Below are positions 39,898 to 47,707 of a stretch of DNA of 64,000 nt, in pieces. The position numbers and the translations under genes were made by a program. Source of the DNA: Lentzea nigeriaca (GTDB lineage: Bacteria > Actinomycetota > Actinomycetes > Mycobacteriales > Pseudonocardiaceae); NCBI RefSeq assembly GCF_016907955.1, contig NZ_JAFBCX010000010.1, positions 124,001 to 188,000 of the forward strand, written 5' to 3'. Below the pieces are notes generated by a model. The model was not told the DNA's origin and did no database searches. It saw only the letters and a list, made by a program, of their open reading frames with translations. Position 1 is the first letter of the stretch, and each line of letters begins with the position of its first letter.

Positions 39898-40773
39898 TCA
39901 TTGACGGGTCGGGGTTTGTGGTGCGGTGAGGAAGCCTTCTGTCCAGGTGTTGCTCAGACCGGTCTCGCCGTGCAGGTGCGCGACGAACTGCGCCCGGCTC
40001 GCGCCACCGGCGGCAGCCTCGGTCAGGCGTGACGTCTGAGCTGCGGTGAGCGGTGGGGTCCATCCGGCCAGCGCGGTCAGATCGTCCACCGAGAGGTCAG
40101 GGGCGAAGGCGGTGGTATAGCTGATCGCCTCGGCACGGGCGACGGCCCACCGCCACGCGGCGGTCACCGCGGCGCGGAGGACGTCGGTTCGGTCCGCCCG
40201 CAGGCTGATCAGCCGTTCCACGGTGAGCAGCTCGGCGCGGGCGGCATAGATCGCCGACCACAACAGCGACAGCTGCTGCTCCTGCTCGGCCACCTCCCAC
40301 GCGAACGGGTCTGCGATCACCGGCTGGCGCGCGGCTGTTGGTGCGAGCCGGGGGGCGATCAGCGGTGAGCGGGTGAACCGGTCGGCGTCGGCGAGTAGCT
40401 CGGCCGCCAGCGTGGTCACCAGCTTGGGCTCGATCCGTTTGCGGAAGTGGTGCACCTCGTGGCCGGCCTGCTCGGCTGCGAGCTCGCGCCGCATCGTCAG
40501 GTTGACTCCCGGTGTGGCTGGAGGCAGGCCGAACAGCGCCCGTGCCGCCGTCGCGTATCGGGTATCGGGGAATCGGGCCAGCAGACCACGCAGGGTTCCG
40601 TCCAGCGCCGTGGCGCGGCTGGCCTCGTCTGCCGGGTCGACCGTCCGGGCGATCACGCCACGCAGGTCCAGCAGGACCGGGTCCACGGCCGCCAGGGTGA
40701 CTGGCAGTCCGCGGCGCAGCAGCCGTCTGACCGCGGCGAGCACCTCGTCCTCTGCTGGGCTTTTTCTGGGCAT
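39898..40773 (-). CDS. Uncharacterised helical protein, first gene of the aaRS-like operon
   Basis: 291 aa from ATG 40773 (MPRKSPAEDEVLAAVRRLLR). All-helical. The segment HEVHHFRKRIEPKLVTTLAA is shared with uncharacterised actinomycete proteins often beside HTH regulators. A middle block is EQEQQLSLLWSAIYAARAEL. No catalytic motif visible. The stop is 12 nt before the AAA_28 start. Its first seven codons are repeated in inverted orientation upstream. Confidence 0.7.
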   Translation of the reverse strand: MPRKSPAEDEVLAAVRRLLRRGLPVTLAAVDPVLLDLRGVIARTVDPADEASRATALDGTLRGLLARFPDTRYATAARALFGLPPATPGVNLTMRRELAAEQAGHEVHHFRKRIEPKLVTTLAAELLADADRFTRSPLIAPRLAPTAARQPVIADPFAWEVAEQEQQLSLLWSAIYAARAELLTVERLISLRADRTDVLRAAVTAAWRWAVARAEAISYTTAFAPDLSVDDLTALAGWTPPLTAAQTSRLTEAAAGGASRAQFVAHLHGETGLSNTWTEGFLTAPQTPTRQ

Positions 40774-40810
40774 GTGGTGAGTGAAGCATGATGCCCAGAA
40801 AAAGCCCAGC
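40754..40810. repeat. Perfect 20-bp inverted repeat spanning the operon start codon
   Basis: GCTGGGCTTTTTCTGGGCAT (40754-40773) and its exact reverse complement (40791-40810), spaced by 17 nt. The left arm is the first seven codons of the minus-strand gene, so reading plus from 40791 also gives MPRKSPA. It could be a transcript hairpin, an operator, or the scar of an inversion. Confidence 0.95.
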
Positions 40811-40965
40811 GTTGGGGTGCGGCATGGCGCGACTTGAGGCGGCCAGCCAGGATGCGCTCCCGGCCCGTCTGCGCGAGTCTTGCGGGCCCAGAACTCGTGA
40901 TGCTCGAGCACGTGAGTCCACCGGTAGAACACGGGATTGTCGGTGCCGTGCGGTACAAGATCCAT
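40811..40965. other. Gap between the operon and the recombinase
   Basis: No convincing complete gene. The minus strand has an open frame upstream of, and in frame with, the 39898 gene that reads MDLVPHGTDNPVFYRW, then THVLEHHEFWARKTR. The RW-x-H-x-L ... KTR spacing faintly recalls the C-terminus of plasmid-type replication initiators. If real it would be a remnant or an N-terminal extension of that gene. Confidence 0.25.
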
Positions 40966-41925
40966 ATGTACGTGCTCGCCGCTCAGGACGCCTTCTTCCT
41001 CGCCCGCCGGACGCGCAAGGACTCGCCGCACACGACAGCGGCCTACCGGCGCGATCTCGCCGGTGTGAACACACTCCTGGCGGAGACGCTCCACTCCCCT
41101 GTCGAGGGCCTCACGGTCGGGCACCTCACCGGGGCGAACCTGCGCCGGGCCTTCGGGCTCTTCGCGGACACCCATGCCAAGAGCTCGGTGTTGCGCGCGT
41201 GGTCGACGTGGAACCAGTTCCTGACGTTCTGTGTGGCGGAGGATCTCATCGCCGGCAACCCGATGGGCGCTGTCGCCCGGCCCAAGACCCCTCCGCTCGT
41301 GCCGAAGCCGCTGCGTGGTGAGGACACGCCGGAACAGCTGCTCACCGCGGCCGCGGAGGGTGCGCGGAAGGGTCGTGACCCGTGGCCGGAGCGTGACGTG
41401 CTGGTCATCGCGCTGGGCTTGGTCGCGGGTCTGCGCAGTGCCGAGATGCGGACGCTCACGCTGGCGTCGATCGTCGGCAGGGAGGGTGATCGGCGGTTGC
41501 ACGTGAGGGGTAAGGGCAACCGGGACCGGAGTGTGCCGATCGAGCCGCCGATGGAGCGCATCGTCGACGCGTATCTGAAGAGTTGCCGGCAGCGGTTTCC
41601 GCAGGGCCGGTTCGACCGGGACAGCGCGTTGCTGCGGGATCGGCATGGTGAGCCGATCGGGCGGGGTGGGCTGGAGTACCTGGTGAAGTCGTGTTTCCGG
41701 TGGGCGGGGTTGAACGACAGGGTGCCGACGGGGGCGAATCTGCACGCTCTGCGGCACACGTTCGCGACGCGGCTGGCGGAGGACGGTGCGAGTGCGAGCG
41801 AGATCATGGCGTTGCTGGGGCATGCGAGTCTGGCGACGAGTCAGAACTACATCGAGGCGACGGCGCGTGAGCGGCGGGCGGCGGTGGCGAGCAATCGGAC
41901 GTATCGGGCGCTGAAGGACATCTAG
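40966..41925 (+). CDS. Tyrosine recombinase (XerC-like integrase)
   Basis: 319 aa from ATG 40966. SAM-like N-terminal domain (TTAAYRRDLAGVNTLLAETL, WSTWNQFLTFCVAEDL) and catalytic domain with Arg in GLVAGLRSAEMRTL, HALRHTFATRLAE (HxxR), LLGHASLATSQNYIE (His and the nucleophile Tyr). Size and architecture resemble XerC/D more than phage integrases. It is divergent from the aaRS-like operon and 3.7 kb from dif. It may be the mobiliser of a small element or a stand-alone Xer paralogue. Confidence 0.88.
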   Translation: MYVLAAQDAFFLARRTRKDSPHTTAAYRRDLAGVNTLLAETLHSPVEGLTVGHLTGANLRRAFGLFADTHAKSSVLRAWSTWNQFLTFCVAEDLIAGNPMGAVARPKTPPLVPKPLRGEDTPEQLLTAAAEGARKGRDPWPERDVLVIALGLVAGLRSAEMRTLTLASIVGREGDRRLHVRGKGNRDRSVPIEPPMERIVDAYLKSCRQRFPQGRFDRDSALLRDRHGEPIGRGGLEYLVKSCFRWAGLNDRVPTGANLHALRHTFATRLAEDGASASEIMALLGHASLATSQNYIEATARERRAAVASNRTYRALKDI

Positions 41926-42038
41926 CGTGGCGCCGTCGCGGTGCGGGATCCTCGGGCTGCCGGGGGTCGCCCAGTTGCCGAATCGTTAGGCCGAGTGGGT
42001 GACCTGATAGTGCGAAAACCGCATTTCAGGGGTACCCA

Positions 42039-42869
42039 GTGAGAATGAGATCCGTGTGGCGTGGGGCCATCTCCTTCGGGTTGGTGACGATCGCCGTGCG
42101 CCTCTACACGGCTGTCGAGGAGCACGACTTTCGTTTCAACCAGGTGCACCGGGAGGACGGCGGGCGCATCAAGTACAAGCGCGTCTGTTCGGTGTGCGGC
42201 AACGAGGTGGAGTACAGCGACATCACCAAGGGCTACGAGTTGGACGACGGCCGGATGGTGATCATGGAGAACGAGGACTTCGAGAAGCTGCCGGTGAAGA
42301 CCGACAAGTCGATCGACGTCCTGGAGTTCGTGCCGGCGGAGGAGATCGATCCGATCTTCTTCCAGAAGACGTATTACCTGGAGCCGGACAAGGCGGCGGC
42401 GCGGCCGTACGTGTTGTTGCGGGATGCGCTCGTGAAAACAGGTCAGCTGGCGGTCGTGAAGATCACGATTCGGCAGAAGGAGACGCTGGCGACGATCCGG
42501 GCGCGTGATGACGTGCTGGTGATGCACACGATGTTGTGGCCGGACGAGATCCGCAAGGCGGAGTTCGACTTCCTGGGGCAGAACGTGGAGGTGCGGCCGC
42601 AGGAGTTGAAGATGGCGACGTCGCTGGTGGAGTCGATGGCGGGTGACTTCGATCCGGACACGTTCACCGATGACTACCGGGATGCGCTGGAGAAGGTCAT
42701 CGCGGCGAAGGCGGAGGGTGCTGAGCTGCCGGAGCAGCCGGAGGTCGAGGACAAGGGCGATGTCATCGACTTGATGACGGCGCTGGAGCGCAGTGTGGAG
42801 AAGGCGAAGGCGGGGCGGAAGGGTGCGGCGAAGAAGGCGCCGCCCAAGAAGAAGGCTTCGTCGGCGTAG
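42039..42869 (+). CDS. ku: Ku protein (NHEJ)
   Basis: 276 aa (GTG 42039 or ATG 42045). Starts MRMRSVWRGAISFGLVTIAV, the bacterial Ku signature, with the zinc-like CSVCGNEV segment and ITKGYELDDGRMVIMENED; the C-terminal tail is Lys/Ala-rich (KKAPPKKKASSA) and likely binds DNA. Ku binds double-strand ends and recruits LigD. First of three clustered NHEJ genes. Confidence 0.97.
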   Translation: MRMRSVWRGAISFGLVTIAVRLYTAVEEHDFRFNQVHREDGGRIKYKRVCSVCGNEVEYSDITKGYELDDGRMVIMENEDFEKLPVKTDKSIDVLEFVPAEEIDPIFFQKTYYLEPDKAAARPYVLLRDALVKTGQLAVVKITIRQKETLATIRARDDVLVMHTMLWPDEIRKAEFDFLGQNVEVRPQELKMATSLVESMAGDFDPDTFTDDYRDALEKVIAAKAEGAELPEQPEVEDKGDVIDLMTALERSVEKAKAGRKGAAKKAPPKKKASSA

Positions 42870-44315
42870 ATGGCCGGGCTCGACGAGTACCGGCGGAAGC
42901 GGGATCCGGGGCGGACTCCGGAGCCTGTTCCTGCTGCCGCGGACGAGTTGCCGCGCGGTGATAACGACACGTTTGTGATTCAGGAGCATCACGCGAGCAG
43001 TCTGCATTGGGATGTGCGGCTGGAGCGTGATGGTGTGCTGGTGTCGTGGGCGGTGCCGAAGGGTTTGCCGCCGACGACGGATGTGATTCGGCTGGCGGTG
43101 CACACCGAGGATCACCCTTTGGAATACGCGGAGTTCTCCGGGGAGATTCCGAAGGGTGAGTACGGCGGCGGTGAGATGTTCATCTGGGATCGCGGCCGGT
43201 ACGAGACGGTGAAGTGGTCGGATCGCGAGGTGGACGTGATCCTGCACGGTCATCGTGTCGAGGGTCAGTTCGTGTTCTTCCGTTCGGGTGATGACGGCAA
43301 GAACTGGATGATGAAGCGGCGGCACGAGCCTGTTCGTCCGGACTGGGTGCCGTTGCCGGAGATGCTCAAGCCGATGCTGGCGGTGCCCGGTCCCCTCCCC
43401 CACGATGATGATGATCTTTGGGCTTACGAGTTCAAGTGGGACGGTGTGCGGGCGATCCTGAGGGTCGAGGGTGGCCGGGTGCAGGCGTGGTCGCGGCTGG
43501 GCAACGACATCACGGTCGCTTATCCGGAGTTGCAGGCCGTGGGTGAGCAGCTGGGGTCGACGGAGGTGCTGCTCGACGGTGAGATCGTGGCGTTGCGGGA
43601 CGGGCGGCCGAGTTTCAGCGCGTTGCAGAACCGGATGCACGTGAGCAAGTCGGAGGCGGCGCGGAAGGCGGCGCGGCTGTATCCGGTGACGTTGTTGTTG
43701 TTCGATCTGTTGCATCTGGATGGTCGTTCGACGTTGCAGCTGCCGTTTCGGCAACGGCGTGAGCTGCTGCGAGAGCTGGGGCTGCGGGGTCCGAACTGGC
43801 TCACTCCCCCGTCCTATGACACCGATGGTGCGGCGGTGCTGGCGGCGAGCCGGGAGCAGGGGTTGGAGGGGGTGGTCGCGAAGCGGCTGGATTCGACGTA
43901 TCAGCCGGGGATGCGGTCGCCGGTGTGGCGCAAGATCACCGATCTGATGGCGCAGGAGGTGGTGATCGGTGGCTGGCGGATGGGTGAAGGCAAGCGGGCG
44001 GGGGTGATCGGTGCGTTGCTGCTGGGTATCCCGCAGGACGGCGGGTTGGCGTTCGCGGGGTCGGTGGGTACCGGGTTCAACGACGCGGAGCTGGCGGTGT
44101 TGACGCCGCGGTTGAAGGCGTTGGCGCGCAGGACGTCGCCGTTCGTGACGGGTGTGCCGAGGGAGCGGGCGAAGGGCGCGAGGTGGGTGGAGCCGGAGCT
44201 GGTGGCGGAGGTGGTGTTCCGGCAGTGGACGCCGGACGGGCGGATGCGGTTTCCGGCGTGGCGGGGGTTGCGGCCGGACAAGTCGCCCGAGGAGGTGCGT
44301 CGGGTTGAGCAGTGA
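42870..44315 (+). CDS. ligD: LigD-type ATP-dependent DNA ligase with 3'-phosphoesterase domain
   Basis: 481 aa, abutting ku. N-terminal PE domain: VIQEHHASSLHWDVRLERDG and FSGEIPKGEYGGGEMFIW with the catalytic His residues. The ligase domain has motif I EFKWDGVRAIL (nucleophile Lys), motif III LLDGEIVALRDG, motif IV EGVVAKRLDSTYQPG and an OB-fold end ARWVEPELVAEVVFRQW. The polymerase domain, fused in mycobacteria, is a separate gene downstream. Confidence 0.95.
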   Translation: MAGLDEYRRKRDPGRTPEPVPAAADELPRGDNDTFVIQEHHASSLHWDVRLERDGVLVSWAVPKGLPPTTDVIRLAVHTEDHPLEYAEFSGEIPKGEYGGGEMFIWDRGRYETVKWSDREVDVILHGHRVEGQFVFFRSGDDGKNWMMKRRHEPVRPDWVPLPEMLKPMLAVPGPLPHDDDDLWAYEFKWDGVRAILRVEGGRVQAWSRLGNDITVAYPELQAVGEQLGSTEVLLDGEIVALRDGRPSFSALQNRMHVSKSEAARKAARLYPVTLLLFDLLHLDGRSTLQLPFRQRRELLRELGLRGPNWLTPPSYDTDGAAVLAASREQGLEGVVAKRLDSTYQPGMRSPVWRKITDLMAQEVVIGGWRMGEGKRAGVIGALLLGIPQDGGLAFAGSVGTGFNDAELAVLTPRLKALARRTSPFVTGVPRERAKGARWVEPELVAEVVFRQWTPDGRMRFPAWRGLRPDKSPEEVRRVEQ

Positions 44316-45177
44316 CGCCACCGTGCGGGTCGAGGATCGGGTGTTGAAGCTGACGAACCTGGACAAGGTGTTGTATCCGGAGTTCGGGTTCACCAAGGGT
44401 GAGGTGATCGACTACTACACGCGGATCGCGCCTGTGCTGCTGCCCCATCTGCGGGAGCGGCCGGTGACGTTGAAGCGGTATCCGAACGGTGTGGACGGGA
44501 AGTGGTTCTTCGAGAAGAACGCGTCGGAGCACCGGCCGGAGTGGGTGCGGACGATGCGGTTGGAGTCGCCGGGCAGTTCGCGGGGCAACGAGACGGTCAA
44601 CTACGTGATGGTGGACGAGTTGGCGACGTTGGTGTGGCTGGCGAATCTGGCGGCGCTGGAGTTGCACGTTCCGCAGTGGACGGTGGGTCCGCGTGGGGGC
44701 AAGCGGGATCCGGATCTGCTGGTGTTCGATCTGGATCCGGGTGCGCCGGCGACGGTGGTGGAGTGTTGCCGGGTTGCTGAGCGGGTGCGCACGGTGCTGG
44801 ACGACGACGGTGTGGACGCGTGGGCGAAGACGTCGGGGAACAAGGGCATGCAGGTGTACGCGTACGCGCCGGCGAAGGACACGTCGGAGTACGCGAAGGC
44901 GGTGGCGCAGCGGCTGGCGAAGGAGATGCCGAACCTGGTGGTGGCGACGATGGCGAAGGCGGCGCGCACCGGGAAGGTGTTCATCGACTGGTCGCAGAAC
45001 AATCCGGCGAAGACGACGGTGGCGCCGTATTCGTTGCGGGCTCGGGAGCGGCCGACGGTGTCGACGCCGATCACGTGGGACGAGGTCGAGGACTGTCAGG
45101 TGCCGGAGGAGCTGGTGTTCACGGCGGACGAGGTGCTGGAGCGGGTGGCTTCGGCCGGTGATCTGTTCGGTAGTTGA
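44305..45177 (+). CDS. LigD-type polymerase domain protein (primase-polymerase)
   Basis: 290 aa from TTG 44305 (GTG 44323 is the alternative), overlapping the ligase stop by 11 nt with GAGGTG upstream. AEP fold: NLDKVLYPEFGFTKGEVIDY, RYPNGVDGKWFFEKNA, catalytic LLVFDLDPGAPATV and KTSGNKGMQVYAYA. Adds ribo- or deoxynucleotides to ends during NHEJ. Confidence 0.95.
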   Translation: MSSDATVRVEDRVLKLTNLDKVLYPEFGFTKGEVIDYYTRIAPVLLPHLRERPVTLKRYPNGVDGKWFFEKNASEHRPEWVRTMRLESPGSSRGNETVNYVMVDELATLVWLANLAALELHVPQWTVGPRGGKRDPDLLVFDLDPGAPATVVECCRVAERVRTVLDDDGVDAWAKTSGNKGMQVYAYAPAKDTSEYAKAVAQRLAKEMPNLVVATMAKAARTGKVFIDWSQNNPAKTTVAPYSLRARERPTVSTPITWDEVEDCQVPEELVFTADEVLERVASAGDLFGS

Positions 45178-45215
45178 TATTCTGGCCGACTGCCTAGTGG
45201 ACTTGGGGGAAGGCC

Positions 45216-46265
45216 GTGAACATCGAACTGGCCGAGTACGACGTTGCCTGGCCTGGCTTGTACGAGCGGGAGCGGGAACGGATTCTGGGCGTGTTGCCGG
45301 GGGCTGAGCTGGAGCACGTGGGGTCGACGTCGGTGCCGGGGTTGTGTGCGAAGCCGGTGATCGACATGTTGCTGGTGGTGGGCGACGCGCGGGATGAGGC
45401 GTCGTATGTGCCCGCGCTGGAGGCCGCGGGGTATCGGGTGACGATCCGCGAGGACGACTGGCACGACCACCGCGTTCTCAAGGGTGCTGAGTCGGATCAG
45501 TCGGCTACGAACGTGAACCTGCACGTGTTTTCGCGTGGGTGTGCGCAGGTGCGGCGGCATCTGTTGTTCCGGGACTGGTTGCGGGCCGACGACGGCGACC
45601 GGGAGTTGTACGCGGAGACGAAGCGGAAGCTCGCGGCGCGGGAGTGGGAGCGGGTGCAGGACTACGCGGTGGCCAAGAACGAGGTGGTGCTGGAGATCCT
45701 CGAGCGCGCCTATGTCGCGTGGCGGCCTGCGGAGGGTGAGGTCGAGTACGTGACGGAGACGCCGCGGAACGTGCGGATCACGTTGGAGGAGTACAACCCG
45801 ACGTGGCCTGACTGGTACGCGCGGGAGGAGGCGCGGATCCGGGGTGCCCTGGGCTCGGCGGTAGTGCGGCTGGAGCACGTGGGGTCGACGTCGGTGCCGG
45901 GCCTGGCGGCGAAGCCGTTGATCGACATTCTGCTGGTGGTGCCGGATTCCGATGACGAGGACGCGTACGTGCCGGCGTTGGTGGAGGCGGGTTACTACCT
46001 GCGGTTGCGGGAGCCGGGGTGGTATCGGCACCGGTTGCTGAAGGACTCGGATCCGGAGGTGAATCTGCACGTCTTCTCCCCCGCGTGCGAGGAGATCGAC
46101 CGGATGCTGGTCTTCCGCGACCGGCTGCGGGGCAACGCGGGCGACCGGGCGGAGTACGAGGCGGTGAAGCGGGAGCTGGCGACGCGGACGTGGGATCGGG
46201 TGCAGGACTACGCGGATGAGAAGACGCGGGTGGTGGAGCGGATCATTCTGCGGGCGCTGAGCTGA
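45216..46265 (+). CDS. Double GrpB (UPF0157) domain protein
   Basis: 349 aa made of two complete GrpB modules. Module 1: LEHVGSTSVPGLCAKPVIDM, NLHVFSRGC; module 2: LEHVGSTSVPGLAAKPLIDI, NLHVFSPAC. GrpB is a nucleotidyltransferase-like fold (GSTS/GST motif); function unclear, related to dephospho-CoA kinase accessory domains. Tandem fusion rather than a single domain is unusual. Overlaps the convergent GlxA-type gene by 23 nt. Confidence 0.9.
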   Translation: MNIELAEYDVAWPGLYERERERILGVLPGAELEHVGSTSVPGLCAKPVIDMLLVVGDARDEASYVPALEAAGYRVTIREDDWHDHRVLKGAESDQSATNVNLHVFSRGCAQVRRHLLFRDWLRADDGDRELYAETKRKLAAREWERVQDYAVAKNEVVLEILERAYVAWRPAEGEVEYVTETPRNVRITLEEYNPTWPDWYAREEARIRGALGSAVVRLEHVGSTSVPGLAAKPLIDILLVVPDSDDEDAYVPALVEAGYYLRLREPGWYRHRLLKDSDPEVNLHVFSPACEEIDRMLVFRDRLRGNAGDRAEYEAVKRELATRTWDRVQDYADEKTRVVERIILRALS

Positions 46266-47214
46266 ACCGGCGGCGGTAGGCCGAGGGTGTGAGCCCGGTT
46301 TCCCGGCGCATCAGGGCGCGGAGGTTGGCGGCGGTGCCGAGTCCGGTGCGCCGGGCGACGATGTCGAAGCGGGCCTCCCCCAGTTCGATCAGGCGGCGGG
46401 CCAGGGTGATTCGTTCGCCGGTGAGCCACGCGAGTGGGGTGGTGCCGAGCTGGGCCTGGAAGCGGCGGTGCAGGGTCGCGGGACTGACCGCGGCCTGTGC
46501 CGCGAGGTGGGCCACGGTGAGGGCGGTGTCCAGGCGTTGCTGGGCCCAGGCCAGGACCGGTGCCAGTGACTCGTCCGGGACGTCGGGTACGGGGCGTTCG
46601 ACGAACTGGCGTTGTCCTCCGTCGCGGTGGGCGGCGAAGACGAGCCTTCTCGACACGGCGTTGGCGATCTCGGCGCCGTGGTCGCGGCGGACGAGGTGCA
46701 GTCCGAGGTCGAGGGCGGCGGCGCTGCCCGCGGAGGTGAGGATGTCGCCGTCGTCGACGAACAGGACGTCGGGTTCGAGCTGGACTGCCGGGAAGCGGGT
46801 GCGGAAGTCGTCGGCCCACTGCCAGTGGGCGGTGGCGCGGCGGCCGTCGAGGACTCCGGCTTCGGCGAGGGTGAAGGCGCCGCTGCAGAAGCCGACCAGG
46901 CGTGCGCCGCGGGTGTGGGCGCGGCGGATGGCGTCGAGGACCTCGGGGCGGCGGGGTGTGGCGACGTCGGGGCGGTTGGGGACGATGAGGGTGTCGGCGG
47001 TGTCGGTGGCGTGCAGGCCGGTGACGCCGGTGAGGGTGAAGAAGCCGTCGCGCATGGTCGTGTGCGGGTCGGGTGAGCAGAGGCGGAAGTCGTAGAGGTG
47101 GCCGCCGATCTCGGGGCGGTGCAGGCCGAAGATCTCGGTGGCGCAGCCGAGTTCGAACGGGTTGGAGTTCTCGTCGACGATGACGACGACGCGGTGCGAG
47201 GATTCTTGCGGCAT
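46243..47214 (-). CDS. GlxA-family AraC-type transcriptional regulator
   Basis: 323 aa. N-terminal DJ-1/PfpI domain with GFCSGAFTLAEAGVLDGRRA, C-terminal AraC HTH (LTVAHLAAQAAVSPATLHRR and GLGTAANLRALMRRETGLTP). Probably senses a small metabolite. Divergent from the cupin gene by 52 bp, which may be a target. Confidence 0.92.
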   Translation of the reverse strand: MPQESSHRVVVIVDENSNPFELGCATEIFGLHRPEIGGHLYDFRLCSPDPHTTMRDGFFTLTGVTGLHATDTADTLIVPNRPDVATPRRPEVLDAIRRAHTRGARLVGFCSGAFTLAEAGVLDGRRATAHWQWADDFRTRFPAVQLEPDVLFVDDGDILTSAGSAAALDLGLHLVRRDHGAEIANAVSRRLVFAAHRDGGQRQFVERPVPDVPDESLAPVLAWAQQRLDTALTVAHLAAQAAVSPATLHRRFQAQLGTTPLAWLTGERITLARRLIELGEARFDIVARRTGLGTAANLRALMRRETGLTPSAYRRRFSSAPAE

Positions 47215-47266
47215 GTGCGATTCCTAGCACTCACGTTCTGGCGTCGTCTGCGGCGAGGCTGGGCGG

Positions 47267-47659
47267 GTGAACAACGAACCCATTGCTCTGGAGCGCGCTC
47301 TGGCGTCGTTCGACGCCGTGTGGAGCCCTCGGATCGTCACCCGTGTCAACGACTACGACGTGCGGGTGGCGAAGGTCGAGGGTGAGCACGTGTGGCACGT
47401 CCACGACGACACCGACGAGTTCTTCCTGGTTCTTGACGGTGAGCTGCGCATCGGGCTGCGGGAGCCTGATGGTGAGCGCACGGTCGTGCTGGTCAAGGGT
47501 GCGGTGTTCACCGTGCCGCGCGGGACGTTCCATCGGCCGTCGGCGCCGCACGGTGCGCAGATCCTGATGTTCGAGCCTTCCGGGACGCTGACGGTCGGCG
47601 ATCGGCACGACGAGGTCCCGGCGCACGTCGACGCGACGACCGGGCGCGAGCTCGGCTGA
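47267..47659 (+). CDS. Cupin-domain protein
   Basis: 130 aa from GTG 47267. Single cupin: metal ligands in VWHVHDDTDEFFLVLDGELR and GTFHRPSAPHGAQIL. Small stand-alone cupin of unknown substrate. Sits between two regulators; divergent from the GlxA-type gene. Confidence 0.9.
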   Translation: MNNEPIALERALASFDAVWSPRIVTRVNDYDVRVAKVEGEHVWHVHDDTDEFFLVLDGELRIGLREPDGERTVVLVKGAVFTVPRGTFHRPSAPHGAQILMFEPSGTLTVGDRHDEVPAHVDATTGRELG

Positions 47660-47707
47660 TCGCGTTCCGGCCTCGCCGATCATCGGGCTCGGGAACAATC
47701 AGGCCTC

